The notes below the pieces were generated by a model. It saw only the letters and a program-made list of their open reading frames with translations. It made no database searches and had not been told where the DNA came from. This document shows, piece after piece, positions 28,228-36,416 of a stretch of DNA of 64,000 nt. Every line of letters begins with the position of its first letter. The stretch's first letter is position 1. The DNA comes from an uncultured Acetatifactor sp. Its GTDB lineage: Bacteria; Bacillota; Clostridia; Lachnospirales; Lachnospiraceae. A program made the position numbers and the translations under genes. Location of the stretch: the NCBI GenBank assembly GCA_934402375.1, contig CAKRUB010000003.1:1-64000 (forward strand), read 5' to 3'.

Positions 28228-28947
28228 CTAATCTATATCAAGGTATTCTGTAGGTAACATATTTTTCCCCAATGTGTCTTCACTGATTCTGGATGATTTA
28301 TATACTTTTCTATCCCAGCTTTGAGCCTTTTTATCATCTCCATTCAAAGTACAGCTTACAATATAATCGCCGTTTTGTACTAGTAGCGGAATTTTCTCTT
28401 TATACATTTCCTGTAAATCTATCTCTTGTTCTGCTTTTCTAATTTCCTGTATGACACCTGCACGTCCGCCCTGACTCCTTAACTGTTGTGCAAACAGATT
28501 TATTTTTTCATTTAATTTATCAATATTCTGGTACTTGCTCTTAACTTCTTTCCAAATCTCCTGATCCGTTCCCATACCGCATTCCATAAGGCAGTCACTC
28601 ATGGTATTATATAGTTCACTATCCAGGTTTTTTTGGATTTCTCCTTTTTCTGCATTAAGCTCTCTCGCCTCTTCCAATGCCCACTTATACAATTTTTTAT
28701 AGTTATATTTTTTGACCAGATACACAAAAAATGCGATGGCATTAGCTATCAGGAAAACGATTCCCACACCCCACAACATAATATATGGATAACCCATTTT
28801 GACATATAAGAAACAACTTCCCACAACAATAATTCCACAAACTATTATTATCAAAATAATATCTACATTATCTCTGATAAAATCAATAATTGCACAGATA
28901 ATACCCAACACTATTAATCCGACTATAATTATGATAATTGTTTTCAT
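28228..28947 (-). CDS. membrane protein of the AAA+ cassette (239 aa)
   Basis: Integral membrane protein of unknown family. Seen: three hydrophobic segments in the first 85 residues (IIIIIVGLIVLGIICAII, then IILIIIVCGIIVVGSCFL, then a GVGIVFLIANAIAFFVYLV type segment), followed by about 150 cytoplasmic residues with a coiled-coil region and a SCTLNGDDKKAQSW motif near the end. GAGGA lies ten bases before the ATG. It starts six bases after the 125-residue gene and is translated with it. No enzyme motif. Inference: membrane anchor or channel of the cassette driven by the AAA+ ATPase. Confidence 0.7.
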   Translation of the reverse strand: MKTIIIIIVGLIVLGIICAIIDFIRDNVDIILIIIVCGIIVVGSCFLYVKMGYPYIMLWGVGIVFLIANAIAFFVYLVKKYNYKKLYKWALEEARELNAEKGEIQKNLDSELYNTMSDCLMECGMGTDQEIWKEVKSKYQNIDKLNEKINLFAQQLRSQGGRAGVIQEIRKAEQEIDLQEMYKEKIPLLVQNGDYIVSCTLNGDDKKAQSWDRKVYKSSRISEDTLGKNMLPTEYLDID

Positions 28948-28953
28948 AGGCTT

Positions 28954-29331
28954 TTAATCCTCTTCATCCTCCGGTCTTTCAATTTCTACTACATATTTCC
29001 CGGTTTCATCCATCAATTCCCGTAATTCTTCTTCCGCCTCTCCTTTCAGTAAATACAGTGGGTATTCTCCTGTATTTTCACACTTGCTGTATGTACCGTC
29101 CTTTTTCATATAAAATACAGTCACCTTTATCAGGATTCTCTGGGACTGTGTAAACGAAAAAATGGCTTTCCCTCCCAAAAAGTTCATGCCACTTACTGCA
29201 TTCCTATGTATTTCAGCGTCAATGGTATCTCCCACAGATTCCATAAATGTTTCAAATGACACCTTGGGCGTCACTTTATCTATGGTATTTTCTATGACAT
29301 TTATACCCCGAAAAAAATTTGTTAGCAACAT
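28954..29331 (-). CDS. hypothetical protein of the AAA+ cassette (125 aa)
   Basis: Unrecognised soluble protein. It begins MLLTNFFRGINVIENT, has a beta-rich core (SQRILIKVTVFYMKKDGTY, KYVVEIER) and ends with an acidic PEDEED tail. The ATG at 29331 follows AAGGAG by seven bases; the in-frame TTG one codon earlier is less likely. It lies 11 bases after the 113-residue gene. There is no membrane segment or active-site motif. Probably a substrate or regulatory subunit. Confidence 0.65.
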   Translation of the reverse strand: MLLTNFFRGINVIENTIDKVTPKVSFETFMESVGDTIDAEIHRNAVSGMNFLGGKAIFSFTQSQRILIKVTVFYMKKDGTYSKCENTGEYPLYLLKGEAEEELRELMDETGKYVVEIERPEDEED

Positions 29332-29342
29332 CAAAATTCTCC

Positions 29343-29684
29343 TTAGTGAGCTAACTGGTTTTCCAATTCCTCTGTAAATTCGTATTCTGTATTTGTTACT
29401 GTCATCCTTTGCCGATATTCTTCCGGAATTTCATCAAGTTGTACTGTCTTTTCAACAATAGTCTCTTTCCATTTTGTTCCTATCTTGGCATAGTTTTTGG
29501 CAATCTGTTTTCCGGTCCCTTCCATTTTGGCAAAAAAGATTTTAAATCCCTCTATACTCCCCTGAATCATCGTCTTAATCTTATCTAAAATTCTGCGAAG
29601 CCAGGCTACAATTTCATTCCAAAACGTTGCAATAATTCCTACTCCTACTATAGCTCCCGCTGCAAGTAATGCTGTTACTATCAT
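29343..29684 (-). CDS. single-pass membrane protein of the AAA+ cassette (113 aa)
   Basis: Begins with one transmembrane helix (TALLAAGAIVGVGIIATFW) followed by a basic amphipathic region and a C-terminal acidic tail (EYEFTEELENQLAH). Its ATG overlaps the stop of the AAA+ ATPase (ATGA), so the two are coupled. The family is not known to me. The topology suggests a membrane anchor or docking protein for the ATPase. Confidence 0.65.
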   Translation of the reverse strand: MIVTALLAAGAIVGVGIIATFWNEIVAWLRRILDKIKTMIQGSIEGFKIFFAKMEGTGKQIAKNYAKIGTKWKETIVEKTVQLDEIPEEYRQRMTVTNTEYEFTEELENQLAH

Positions 29685-30631
29685 ATGTTTTGTCCTTTCT
29701 GCTGCTTCAACGCATATTCCTCATCAACGTCTCTTACCGTTACCTTTATGTTTTCATCGGTCGTTGGCATAGCGTGATCTTTTTTGGATTGAATAATTTT
29801 TTCAATCGTTTGACATACACATTTCTGATCTACAATATCTTTTTTGTCAGATAACGTTTTGAGTGCTGCCAGCCACACACAGTTCGCAATATCACTACCT
29901 GAAATGCCTTCATACTTTTGGGAAAGGGAATCAATATCACATTGTTCCGGAACCCCGCATAACAGGTAATGCTCCCAGATTTTCTTTCTCTGTTCGCTTC
30001 CGGGTAAATCAAATCGAATTTGGAAAGGAATCCTTCTCATAAACGCGAAATCAAAATTCGATATAAAATTAGTAGTAAATACTGCAATTCCGGAAAAATC
30101 ATTCAAAATATTAAGTAATACTGATTTCGTCTGATTTACACTTACATCATTGGATGTTGTCATGTTGGTAACTCTTTTACTTAACAGTGCATCCGCCTCA
30201 TCAAAAAGCAATACTGCCTGCTGTTCCTCTGCTGTCCGAAACAATTGCACAAGATTTTTAGAAGTCTCACCCACATATTTTGATTCTATTTCTGCATAAT
30301 TAACAACAATAATCTTCTTTCTCAATTCACAGGCAATTGCATGCGCAGCCATTGTCTTTCCTGTTCCCGACTCCCCGTATAAGTTAATAAGAAGTCCTCG
30401 TCTTTCTGGATATACCCCCCTCATTCCCCATTCATCCATCAACAGTTCTTTATACTTGTCGAATGCTATCGCATTTTTCAAATCCGCAAGTACATCTTCT
30501 GCAAGAACAATATCCGATAACCGATATTTGGGGAGTTCAGCTGTATATTGAGAGACTGTATTTTCTCTTTCTTTTTGGGAAGCGGAAACTACCATATTAT
30601 CGCTTGTATTGCTTTTATAATTTAAAGGCAT
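29681..30631 (-). CDS. AAA+ ATPase, classical AAA type (316 aa)
   Basis: Single-domain AAA protein of the spastin/FtsH/26S-ATPase group. Seen: Walker A GESGTGKT at 86-93, pore-loop-like ESKYVGET near 120, Walker B LLFDEADALL near 145, sensor I FTTNF, an RR arginine-finger region in MRRIPFQIRF, and a C-terminal helical lid with EGISGSD. There is no protease domain and no membrane helix. Known: such ATPases remodel or extract proteins. The partner genes downstream encode membrane proteins, which suggests membrane-protein remodelling or assembly. It starts 28 bases after the 55-residue Cys protein; the ribosome site is weak and purine-rich. No known defence system with this exact gene set comes to mind. 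Confidence 0.8.
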   Translation of the reverse strand: MPLNYKSNTSDNMVVSASQKERENTVSQYTAELPKYRLSDIVLAEDVLADLKNAIAFDKYKELLMDEWGMRGVYPERRGLLINLYGESGTGKTMAAHAIACELRKKIIVVNYAEIESKYVGETSKNLVQLFRTAEEQQAVLLFDEADALLSKRVTNMTTSNDVSVNQTKSVLLNILNDFSGIAVFTTNFISNFDFAFMRRIPFQIRFDLPGSEQRKKIWEHYLLCGVPEQCDIDSLSQKYEGISGSDIANCVWLAALKTLSDKKDIVDQKCVCQTIEKIIQSKKDHAMPTTDENIKVTVRDVDEEYALKQQKGQNI

Positions 30632-30659
30632 CTTTCTTTTTCTTTCTTTTATTCAATTT

Positions 30660-30827
30660 TTATGCTCTTTCCCATCTGGGAGCATGTTTTCCAGTTGGTG
30701 ATGCTGGACATTTCCCTTGTACAAGAGGTGTAATGTTGGGCGTTCCTCCCGTAGGTGTCCCCGCCGCTCTCGTAGTTCCGACTTTTCCACAAAACTGACA
30801 TACTGGCTTATAACGTAATGATGGCAT
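30660..30827 (-). CDS. small basic protein with Cys pair heading the AAA+ cassette (55 aa)
   Basis: ATG at 30827 follows GGAGGAACAAAT. Seen: PVCQFCGKVG near the N-terminus and a later KCPAS, so three Cys that could form part of a zinc knuckle, followed by a Gly/Pro/Thr-rich tail (TPTGGTPN) ending in basic residues. It is the first gene after the palindromic promoter. The small size, strong ribosome site and first position suggest an abundant small protein. It could be the substrate handled by the ATPase. Confidence 0.65.
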   Translation of the reverse strand: MPSLRYKPVCQFCGKVGTTRAAGTPTGGTPNITPLVQGKCPASPTGKHAPRWERA

Positions 30828-30873
30828 ATTTGTTCCTCCATTTTTCTGATTCATAAATAATCTGTGTTTTGTT

Positions 30874-30893
30874 GTTACTATATACATAGTAAC
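30874..30893. promoter_or_regulatory. perfect palindromic operator over the -10 box
   Basis: GTTACTAT (30874-30881), four bases, then ATAGTAAC (30886-30893): a perfect inverted repeat that includes the -10 hexamer. A dimeric repressor bound here would block the promoter. The repressor gene is not identified. Confidence 0.65.
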
Positions 30894-30914
30894 TCTGTGT
30901 ATGTATTCCGTCAA
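30886..30914 (-). promoter_or_regulatory. promoter of the AAA+ cassette
   Basis: Minus-strand TTGACG -35 (30909-30914) and TACTAT -10 (30886-30891), spacer 17 bases, about 60 bases ahead of the 55-residue gene. Confidence 0.75.
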
Positions 30915-31311
30915 GAGATTTTTTTTAATTTAAAACTTTCCACTTAGTCCTGATGATATTCCACCATGAGCAAAAACTTCCATATACGGCATCGCACTTG
31001 TTGTAAGTTACTCCCCGCTTACCTGCAAAAGCAATCGGTAAATATGGTCTATAAATCATGTTTCAGAGTACGGAAACTCAATCTTTGAAAAATGTTCTTC
31101 AAGATAATCCCAAAAGAAAGGAGCGCCACGAAATCCAAATTGTCATAGTCGTTCCTCAAACAATTCAGATAAATATCACTTCAGAGCCACTCCTTATGTC
31201 AAGCTCCCGAACCTCTTGACATAAGTCGCCTTCGCATGTGGTTTGAAGACAACACGGCGATCCTATGCCGGGGCACAGGTTGCCTTGACGAACAAGTCTA
31301 CCACATACTAC
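30915..31311. other. non-coding stretch with an inverted repeat
   Basis: No supported gene. The only clear structure is a perfect 11-bp inverted repeat, CTTATGTCAAG (31193-31203) and CTTGACATAAG (31215-31225), without a T-run. It could be the scar of a mobile end or a protein binding site. Confidence 0.5.
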
Positions 31312-31518
31312 TCATGTAAAGAGCTTTGTGTTATTTTCCGAGTCACTTCTGGTCACCAGTCCATTTATATTACCGCCTTTTTCAAATTGTTCTTTGATTT
31401 TGTGTAATATATAAAACCCCATCAGACAGATTTCTCTATCCAATGGGGTTCCAGTTGTCATATCGCCTGATTCCGCATTATTTAGCGTAAAATCGGCGTA
31501 TTTCAATAACTTATACAA
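31312..31518 (-). CDS. doubtful short ORF beside the lysS tail (68 aa)
   Basis: Reads from a TTG with no ribosome site. The protein has a SGDMTTGTPLDREI segment and a helical FYILHKIKEQFEKGG part, with no recognised family. The frame is also open further upstream into the lysS tail. Probably a fragment of a gene that once lay downstream of lysS or within the older island. Confidence 0.25.
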   Translation of the reverse strand: MYKLLKYADFTLNNAESGDMTTGTPLDREICLMGFYILHKIKEQFEKGGNINGLVTRSDSENNTKLFT

Positions 31519-31546
31519 ATTTCCATCAATAAGACTTATCTCGTTT

Positions 31547-32017
31547 TTAGTACAGCTTCGCTCCCGCCGGGATATGGTTATCCACCATCAGCAGGTTCAG
31601 CTTTTCCTCACCGTTCTCTTCGCACACAGCTGAAAGCAACATACCACAGGATTCAATTCCCATCATAGCCCTAGGCGGAAGATTGGTAATTGCAATCAGT
31701 GTCTTTCCAACCAGTTCTTCCGGCTCATAGAAAGCATGAATTCCAGAGAGAATTGTTCTATCAACACCTGTTCCATCATCCAGTGTAAACTGTAACAGTT
31801 TCTTAGACTTCGGTACTGCAACACACTCTTTAACCTTCACGGCTCTGAAATCCGACTTGCTGAATGTATCAAAATCTACCTCTTCCTCAAATAAAGGCTC
31901 AATCTTTACATTTGAGAAATCAATTTTCTCTTCTTTGGTCGCAATCTGGTCGCAATTTTCTTTTACAGTGTTCTCAGATGCCTTATTTCCCTTCTTATCA
32001 GCATCTAAGGTCTTCAT
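31547..32017 (-). pseudogene. stranded lysS 3' end encoding a tRNA-binding domain (156 aa)
   Basis: The reading frame encodes the C-terminal EMAP/Trbp111-like tRNA-binding domain of LysRS, almost identical to the end of the intact lysS at 40186 (DFRAVKVKECVAVPKSKKL to MGIESCGMLLSA, ending HIPAGAKLY in both). It begins at MKTLDADKKG, the point where intact lysS reads MKSLDSGSKE. Inference: this is the 3' end separated from lysS when the element 32012-40668 inserted. The ATG is simply the lysS internal Met and has no good ribosome site, so expression as a free tRNA-binding protein is doubtful but possible. Its AT-rich composition matches the island rather than the lysS body. Confidence 0.85.
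31629..31825 (-). repeat. 197-base block identical to 40274-40470 (copy 1)
   Basis: By direct reading this block and 40274-40470 match at every base, while the flanks of the two lysS tails differ at many positions. It codes for the core of the tRNA-binding domain. Confidence 0.85.
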
Positions 32018-32020
32018 TGT
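32012..32020. repeat. left attachment-site core
   Basis: CTTCATTGT, followed by AGGGAA, is shared with 40660-40668 (followed by CGGGAA). It marks one junction of the integrated element. A short palindrome GGGAAA..TTTCCC lies just right of it (32022-32035), as expected for integrase core binding. Confidence 0.7.
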
Positions 32021-32128
32021 AGGGAAATGTTTCCCGATAATTTATACGCCTTTATAAGCCTTTATTTCCCTATTTCTAGGATGTTGCTTTTTCTTTACAA
32101 TTTATAAATCTGTGCAAGTCTTTATAAC

Positions 32129-32160
32129 TGGTCGTAAATCAGTCGTAAGTTGGTCGTAAG
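32129..32160. repeat. integrase arm-type direct repeats, left end
   Basis: Three copies of a TGGTCGTAAG-like 10-mer start at 32129, 32140 and 32151, an exact 11-base period. The same motif recurs at the right end. These fit arm-type sites for the integrase N-terminal domain. Confidence 0.7.
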
Positions 32161-32161
32161 C

Positions 32162-33421
32162 TCAGTCTGTGCCAGTCTGCTTCATTTTCTGTGCTTTGAA
32201 GTAATCTTCAAAGTTAATCATCTCAGCCTTTTTCAAATCCTTTGTTGCATCTGTATAAATCTGCAATGTGGTTTCTGCATCTGCATGTCCCAGAATATCC
32301 TGCATAGCTTTGATGTTAACTCCTGCTTCGCACATTCTCGTTGTGAACGTATGTCTAAGTGAATGATTGCTGAACTTCGGAAGCAATACCGGGTCTTCTT
32401 TCCCTTTATCCAGAACTTCATAATTGCAATCTCTAATGATTCTTCTAAGAGCTTTATTTAATGTTCCCTGATGCTGAACGCCACCAAAACGATTTATAAA
32501 AACAAAATCGGTATATCCATCAACAACCACATTACATGTAAGACCTATTTCCTCTTGATATGCCTTTTCCATCATGAATGCTTCTTTCACTTTCGGCAAC
32601 ATAGGAATTGTTCTTTCTCCTGCTTTTGTTTTCGGTGTATTAACGGCAAATCCACATCTTTCAGAGCCACCCTTATCAAAATAAACAAGTGTGTGGTTAA
32701 CATTTATTGTTTCTTCTTCAAGGTCAATGTTGTCAATGTCGCACCACCTAAGTCCGGTAATCTCACCCACACGCATTCCAGTCCACAGCATAACAGTAAA
32801 AATAGGATACCATCTGTGATACAGCCCTTCCTGTGCGAGGAAATTTTCAAACAAATCTGATTCTGGAACAGTCAATGCTTTTCTCTTTTCAGAATCGTTA
32901 TTGTGTGCTCTCTTAAGCTCTTTCAACGCATTATCTGAGGGATTATAACGAAGATACTCGTCTTCTACACCAAGCTCTAATACCTGATGTAAAACAGTAT
33001 GTACGTTATCAATCGTATTAGCCTTTACATGCCTTTCATCAGCAAGATAATTATAAAATGCCCTTACATCTGAACGCTTCAAATCGGTAATATGTGTATT
33101 ACCAAAATCCGGCTCTACAAACTGGTTGTACATATACTTGTAATTCTGAAACGTATTAGCCTTTAATCCCTTTTTAAGCTGTTCCCAACGATAATACAAA
33201 TCGTTGATTGTAATATTGTTCTTATCAGCCCTGATACCATCTAAGGCATCCCGTAAAACATCAATCTCTTTTTCCCTTAATTCATCCAAGGTCTTTGCGT
33301 ATACAGAATGACGTTTACCTTTTTTATCTCTCCACTTATATTCAAACGTTCCGTTTGCTCTCTGGTATTCACCTTCTTTTAATACTCTTTTTTTATCATC
33401 CTTGCGTCTCTCTATTGCCAT
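32162..33421 (-). CDS. int: tyrosine integrase of the lysS element (419 aa)
   Basis: Site-specific tyrosine recombinase of the Tn916 Int type. Seen: an N-terminal arm-binding domain (KWRDKKGKRHSVYAKTLDEL), a SAM-like core-binding domain in the middle (residues about 65-165), and the catalytic domain with TGMRVGEITGLRW (Arg I), SLRHTFTTRM (His-x-x-Arg), and LGHADAETTLQIYT (His/Tyr). All catalytic residues are present, so it should be active. It lies next to the left attachment core, reading towards it. Its promoter (33464-33491) is flanked by a 13-bp inverted repeat. It catalyses integration and, with Xis, excision at lysS. Confidence 0.93.
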   Translation of the reverse strand: MAIERRKDDKKRVLKEGEYQRANGTFEYKWRDKKGKRHSVYAKTLDELREKEIDVLRDALDGIRADKNNITINDLYYRWEQLKKGLKANTFQNYKYMYNQFVEPDFGNTHITDLKRSDVRAFYNYLADERHVKANTIDNVHTVLHQVLELGVEDEYLRYNPSDNALKELKRAHNNDSEKRKALTVPESDLFENFLAQEGLYHRWYPIFTVMLWTGMRVGEITGLRWCDIDNIDLEEETINVNHTLVYFDKGGSERCGFAVNTPKTKAGERTIPMLPKVKEAFMMEKAYQEEIGLTCNVVVDGYTDFVFINRFGGVQHQGTLNKALRRIIRDCNYEVLDKGKEDPVLLPKFSNHSLRHTFTTRMCEAGVNIKAMQDILGHADAETTLQIYTDATKDLKKAEMINFEDYFKAQKMKQTGTD

Positions 33422-33444
33422 AAATATTCCTTTCTGACAAATAC

Positions 33445-33491
33445 AGAGTTCACGTTTAAAATAATTATATCAAACGTGAACTCTTTGTCAA
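33445..33491 (-). promoter_or_regulatory. integrase promoter with 13-bp inverted repeat
   Basis: Minus-strand TTGACA (33486-33491) and TATAAT (33464-33469) with a 16-base spacer. AGAGTTCACGTTT (33445-33457) and its exact complement (33472-33484) surround the -10. A dimeric repressor probably binds here. Confidence 0.8.
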
Positions 33492-33513
33492 TTTCAAAAA
33501 TATTTTCATACGT

Positions 33514-33711
33514 TTATATTGAGTACGTCTTATCTAAGTATTCATCTAATTTTTTTCTTTTTATCAGACGCTTATTCCCAACCCACAAAACAAAGGGGCA
33601 ATTTCCAGAATCCGTTATTTCACGGAGCTTATTTATACCAATGTTAAAATAAGCTGCTGCTTCCTCTAAAGTGAGATTTGATTTTTCATATATTGGAACT
33701 TCGCACTTCAC
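33514..33711 (-). CDS. xis: excisionase, Tn916 Xis-like (65 aa)
   Basis: Small winged-helix DNA-binding protein that directs excision. Seen: NLTLEEAAAYFNIGINKLRE (helix-turn-helix) and a C-terminal GNKRLIKRKKLDEYLD recognition region, the layout of Tn916 Xis. I use the GTG at 33711, eight bases after AAAGGGG; this gives the 65-residue length expected of the family. The 73-residue reading starts inside the ribosome site. It sits between int and rep, as in Tn916-like modules. Confidence 0.85.
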   Translation of the reverse strand: MKCEVPIYEKSNLTLEEAAAYFNIGINKLREITDSGNCPFVLWVGNKRLIKRKKLDEYLDKTYSI

Positions 33712-33727
33712 AACGAATCGCCCCTTT

Positions 33728-34860
33728 CTAATCAATTTTGTCGAAGATATTATCTAAAATATATTTTTTCTGATTCTTTCTGCTATAGTGATTTTCTTTT
33801 GTTTCAACACTCTCATAAATTCCATACTGATTAAGTACCATCTTATGAATATAGTCCATATCAAACTTTAATACCGACGATAATCTGCGAAACAACTGCT
33901 CTCCCTTGTCGGTAGTATGTAAATGATAATTCCAATAAAATGTAGCCGGGTCATACGGTGTCGTAATAAAAATTGTTCGACAGGCGATTGCTTTGTTAAA
34001 GTATCTGGATGAAATGGCAACCTTGCCCCTAGAGAAAGGATTCAGCAATGCCAACAACTCCGAATATGTAATGACTTCCGGTCGTAATTCATCAAGTATT
34101 ATCGTGTTCTCTCCTTGATAGAACTGAAATGGGTCTGTTGCAGTAGTCGTTTTATAATATGCTCCTGCTTCTTCTCAGCCAGAAAGCTCTTTCCGGTTTC
34201 AGACTGTCCATAAAACCAATGAACCGCAACCTTTTCATCATTTTCTACCATTTCTTTATACAGATTATCTGCCTGCCGGTCTAAAAACAGTTCGTGTGCT
34301 TTCCTTATCTTATCTCCTGCCTTGGCATACAAGGAGCCGCTAAGCTGTTCTTTTGCTTCTGATACAGTCATTTCTCCTGTGGCTATCAAATCAAGAATAG
34401 CGTTAATTTTATTTGTTCCAGTAATGCTCTCAACTTTCTTAACTTTCTTCGATACCCTAGCAATCAGTTCTGCATAATCAAAATTTGCTCTTACTTCATC
34501 ACAGGAATACTGATGTTTATGTCTTGCATTGTCAGTTGCATGAATCAGATATGAAAATCCATTTTCTACATTTCCTTTCCAGACTTGCAATCTTTCGGGA
34601 TTATCCCCAATGTCTTTTGCAACTTGATTTACTGAACGTGCATTATCAAACTGTAACATCATATGTATATGAGCTTCGGCAGGCGTAACATTATCTTCCT
34701 TGGTGTCTTTATCATGAAGAATAATCGCAATTCGTTTTGGCTTCATTGTTTGTTCTACATGCTCATATAATTTATCAGGAGTCATACCATTAGGCAAATA
34801 TGAAACTTGTTGTTCGTACATGAAGTTTCGGCACTTTTTAGGCTGTGATTTATTCGGCAT
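33728..34860 (-). pseudogene. rolling-circle Rep/relaxase-like gene split by a frameshift
   Basis: Two frames together encode a Rep_2-type protein. From ATG 34860 (after GGAAGGAG): a HUH-type metal site AEAHIHMML, the FSYLIHATDNAR region that should hold the catalytic Tyr, then helicase motif GQSETGKS. Near 34165-34185 the frame changes by one base: the -1 frame continues with YYKTTTATDPFQFYQGEN, ILDELRP, LLALLNPFSRGK and ends at 33728. The second frame has no start of its own. One lost base is the simplest cause. No convincing slippery heptamer is seen, so programmed frameshifting is unlikely. Normal role: nicking at the element origin for replication or transfer. Confidence 0.8.
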
Positions 34861-34922
34861 TGTGCCACACTCCTTCCATTTTCTAAGTGTCTGCCACCAA
34901 ATCTGGCACACTTTAAATTCAT

Positions 34923-34950
34923 GGCTGGGGATAACAAGCCCTCCCCAGCC
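34923..34950. other. stem-loop between rep and the coupling ATPase gene, candidate origin or oriT
   Basis: Perfect 8-bp stem GGCTGGGG / CCCCAGCC (34923-34930 and 34943-34950) with a 12-base loop, in the short gap upstream of rep. Related elements place the transfer or replication origin next to the relaxase gene. No T-run follows on the minus strand, so a terminator is less likely. Confidence 0.45.
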
Positions 34951-34955
34951 CCTAT

Positions 34956-36416
34956 TTATAAGGCTTTTTTATTGCTTGGCACTGGCACAGCACAACGCTC
35001 TTTCGCTTCGCTCATAGCGTTGTGCCCTTCAGCGTCTCCATAATACAGCGATAATAATGCTGATAGGGCTTCATATTCACTAAATTCAAGGCGTGGAAAC
35101 TTTACAAAACTGACCCTGTTATTGATACCATCATCAGCACTGAACCAAGCATCACCAGCAGAATACTGTCGTTCTCGCATAACCTCAAGAGCATCACTAC
35201 TCCATAAATAGCGAGCTTCATTCAAACTCGGCTTAAATAAAATCCTAATACCACACGCATTATTGACCGCCGTTTCCAAGCCACCAGTCCCTACAGATGC
35301 TTCCGCAGTAGACAATATCAAGAAACAGCCTGCCGAAGCTCCCTGTGTTGCAATCTGACGCAATAATCCCTGAAAATCAGCAAGACTATAATCCGGTTTT
35401 TCTTTCGATGGCTTTTTCGGAAACATATCCTGAATACTAACAAACTCGTCAATGAAAAGTACACAGGGTTTCATTCCAACCTCAAACCACTTAGCCGCCT
35501 TTCCCTTCTTCTTGCCGTAATCGTTTATAATTTTCTGCCTTGTAATTCTCAATTTATTGAAAGTGCGAATTGCTTCAAGAATATGTTCTACATCACCATT
35601 TATGGATGGTGAAAGAACGTGCGGACATAAGCTCAATTCAGCCGATTTGGGATCAACAATTATTATTCTTGAACCAAAATCGTCTCTTCCCTGTTTAAGC
35701 ATTGGCAGTAAAAAGGTTGATATTATTGCCGTTGTCTTCCCTGACCTGCTTCTTCCTGCAACAATTGCCGAACTGTTAAGCACATGCGAATAATCAATGT
35801 AAACATCTTTTCTGATATACACCTTCGTTAAATCAGAAGGGACATCAGACAAGTCCGCATAAATGCTTTGTTTATAATAGTTTGAAATAACATCTTCAAT
35901 AAAATAATCTACATACCTGCCAGCAATGTCTTCTTCTTTTGCAACAACTGCATAATTGCCAAATTTATTTCTAAGGCAACCTGATATATCTGTTTCCAGA
36001 CTAGCCACATCATCAAAATCTGCCGACAGACATTCTATGGTTATTTTGTATCCTCTGGTAGTTTTATGCACTTTAACACCCGGTTCTATCTCACCATCCA
36101 CTAAATGAAGAGGATTTCCAAAGGACGAATCACACAAACTCTTACGAACCATATACATAATATTTCTTTTATTACTTCTAAAAATATACTCAAAAATAGT
36201 GATAACAAATATCAATGCCGAACTGTAAAGCAGTACTTTAATTATTGCAGAAAAATCAATATTCCTATCAATTCGCAATTCCTGTGTTATAACCAATAGC
36301 AGTATTTCAGTTGTTTTTACAAAGCCTGCGATAATAAGAAGAAGTCCCCCGAAGATAACCATCTTCGGGGTGGGGGAGCAATATCTCAGATACTTATTTT
36401 TGCTCCATCTTCCCAT
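34956..36416 (-). CDS. FtsK/SpoIIIE-like coupling ATPase, Tn916 Orf21/TcpA type (486 aa)
   Basis: Membrane-bound DNA translocase. Seen: two transmembrane helices in the first 80 residues (MVIFGGLLLIIAGFV and ALIFVITIFEYIF), Walker A AGRSRSGKT near residue 215, Walker B CVLFIDEFVS near 330, and an ATQGASAGCFLILSTAEAS sensor region. Known: this class couples relaxase-bound DNA to a conjugation channel in Tn916 and ICEBs1. Its ATG overlaps the stop of the preceding gene (TAATG). The last codons contain a perfect 10-bp inverted repeat (34990-34999 and 35016-35025) close to the origin-like stem-loop. It appears intact. Confidence 0.88.
   Translation of the reverse strand: MGRWSKNKYLRYCSPTPKMVIFGGLLLIIAGFVKTTEILLLVITQELRIDRNIDFSAIIKVLLYSSALIFVITIFEYIFRSNKRNIMYMVRKSLCDSSFGNPLHLVDGEIEPGVKVHKTTRGYKITIECLSADFDDVASLETDISGCLRNKFGNYAVVAKEEDIAGRYVDYFIEDVISNYYKQSIYADLSDVPSDLTKVYIRKDVYIDYSHVLNSSAIVAGRSRSGKTTAIISTFLLPMLKQGRDDFGSRIIIVDPKSAELSLCPHVLSPSINGDVEHILEAIRTFNKLRITRQKIINDYGKKKGKAAKWFEVGMKPCVLFIDEFVSIQDMFPKKPSKEKPDYSLADFQGLLRQIATQGASAGCFLILSTAEASVGTGGLETAVNNACGIRILFKPSLNEARYLWSSDALEVMRERQYSAGDAWFSADDGINNRVSFVKFPRLEFSEYEALSALLSLYYGDAEGHNAMSEAKERCAVPVPSNKKAL

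Noticed and set aside
32000-32060. tRNA gene as integration target
   Set aside because: No tRNA-like cloverleaf was seen; the core lies in lysS codons instead.
32129-32160. short phased repeats as a CRISPR array
   Set aside because: Units are about 10 bases with no spacer-length gaps and no cas genes; integrase arm sites fit better.
34140-34200. programmed -1 frameshift in rep
   Set aside because: No convincing X-XXY-YYZ slippery heptamer was found, so a deletion is more likely.
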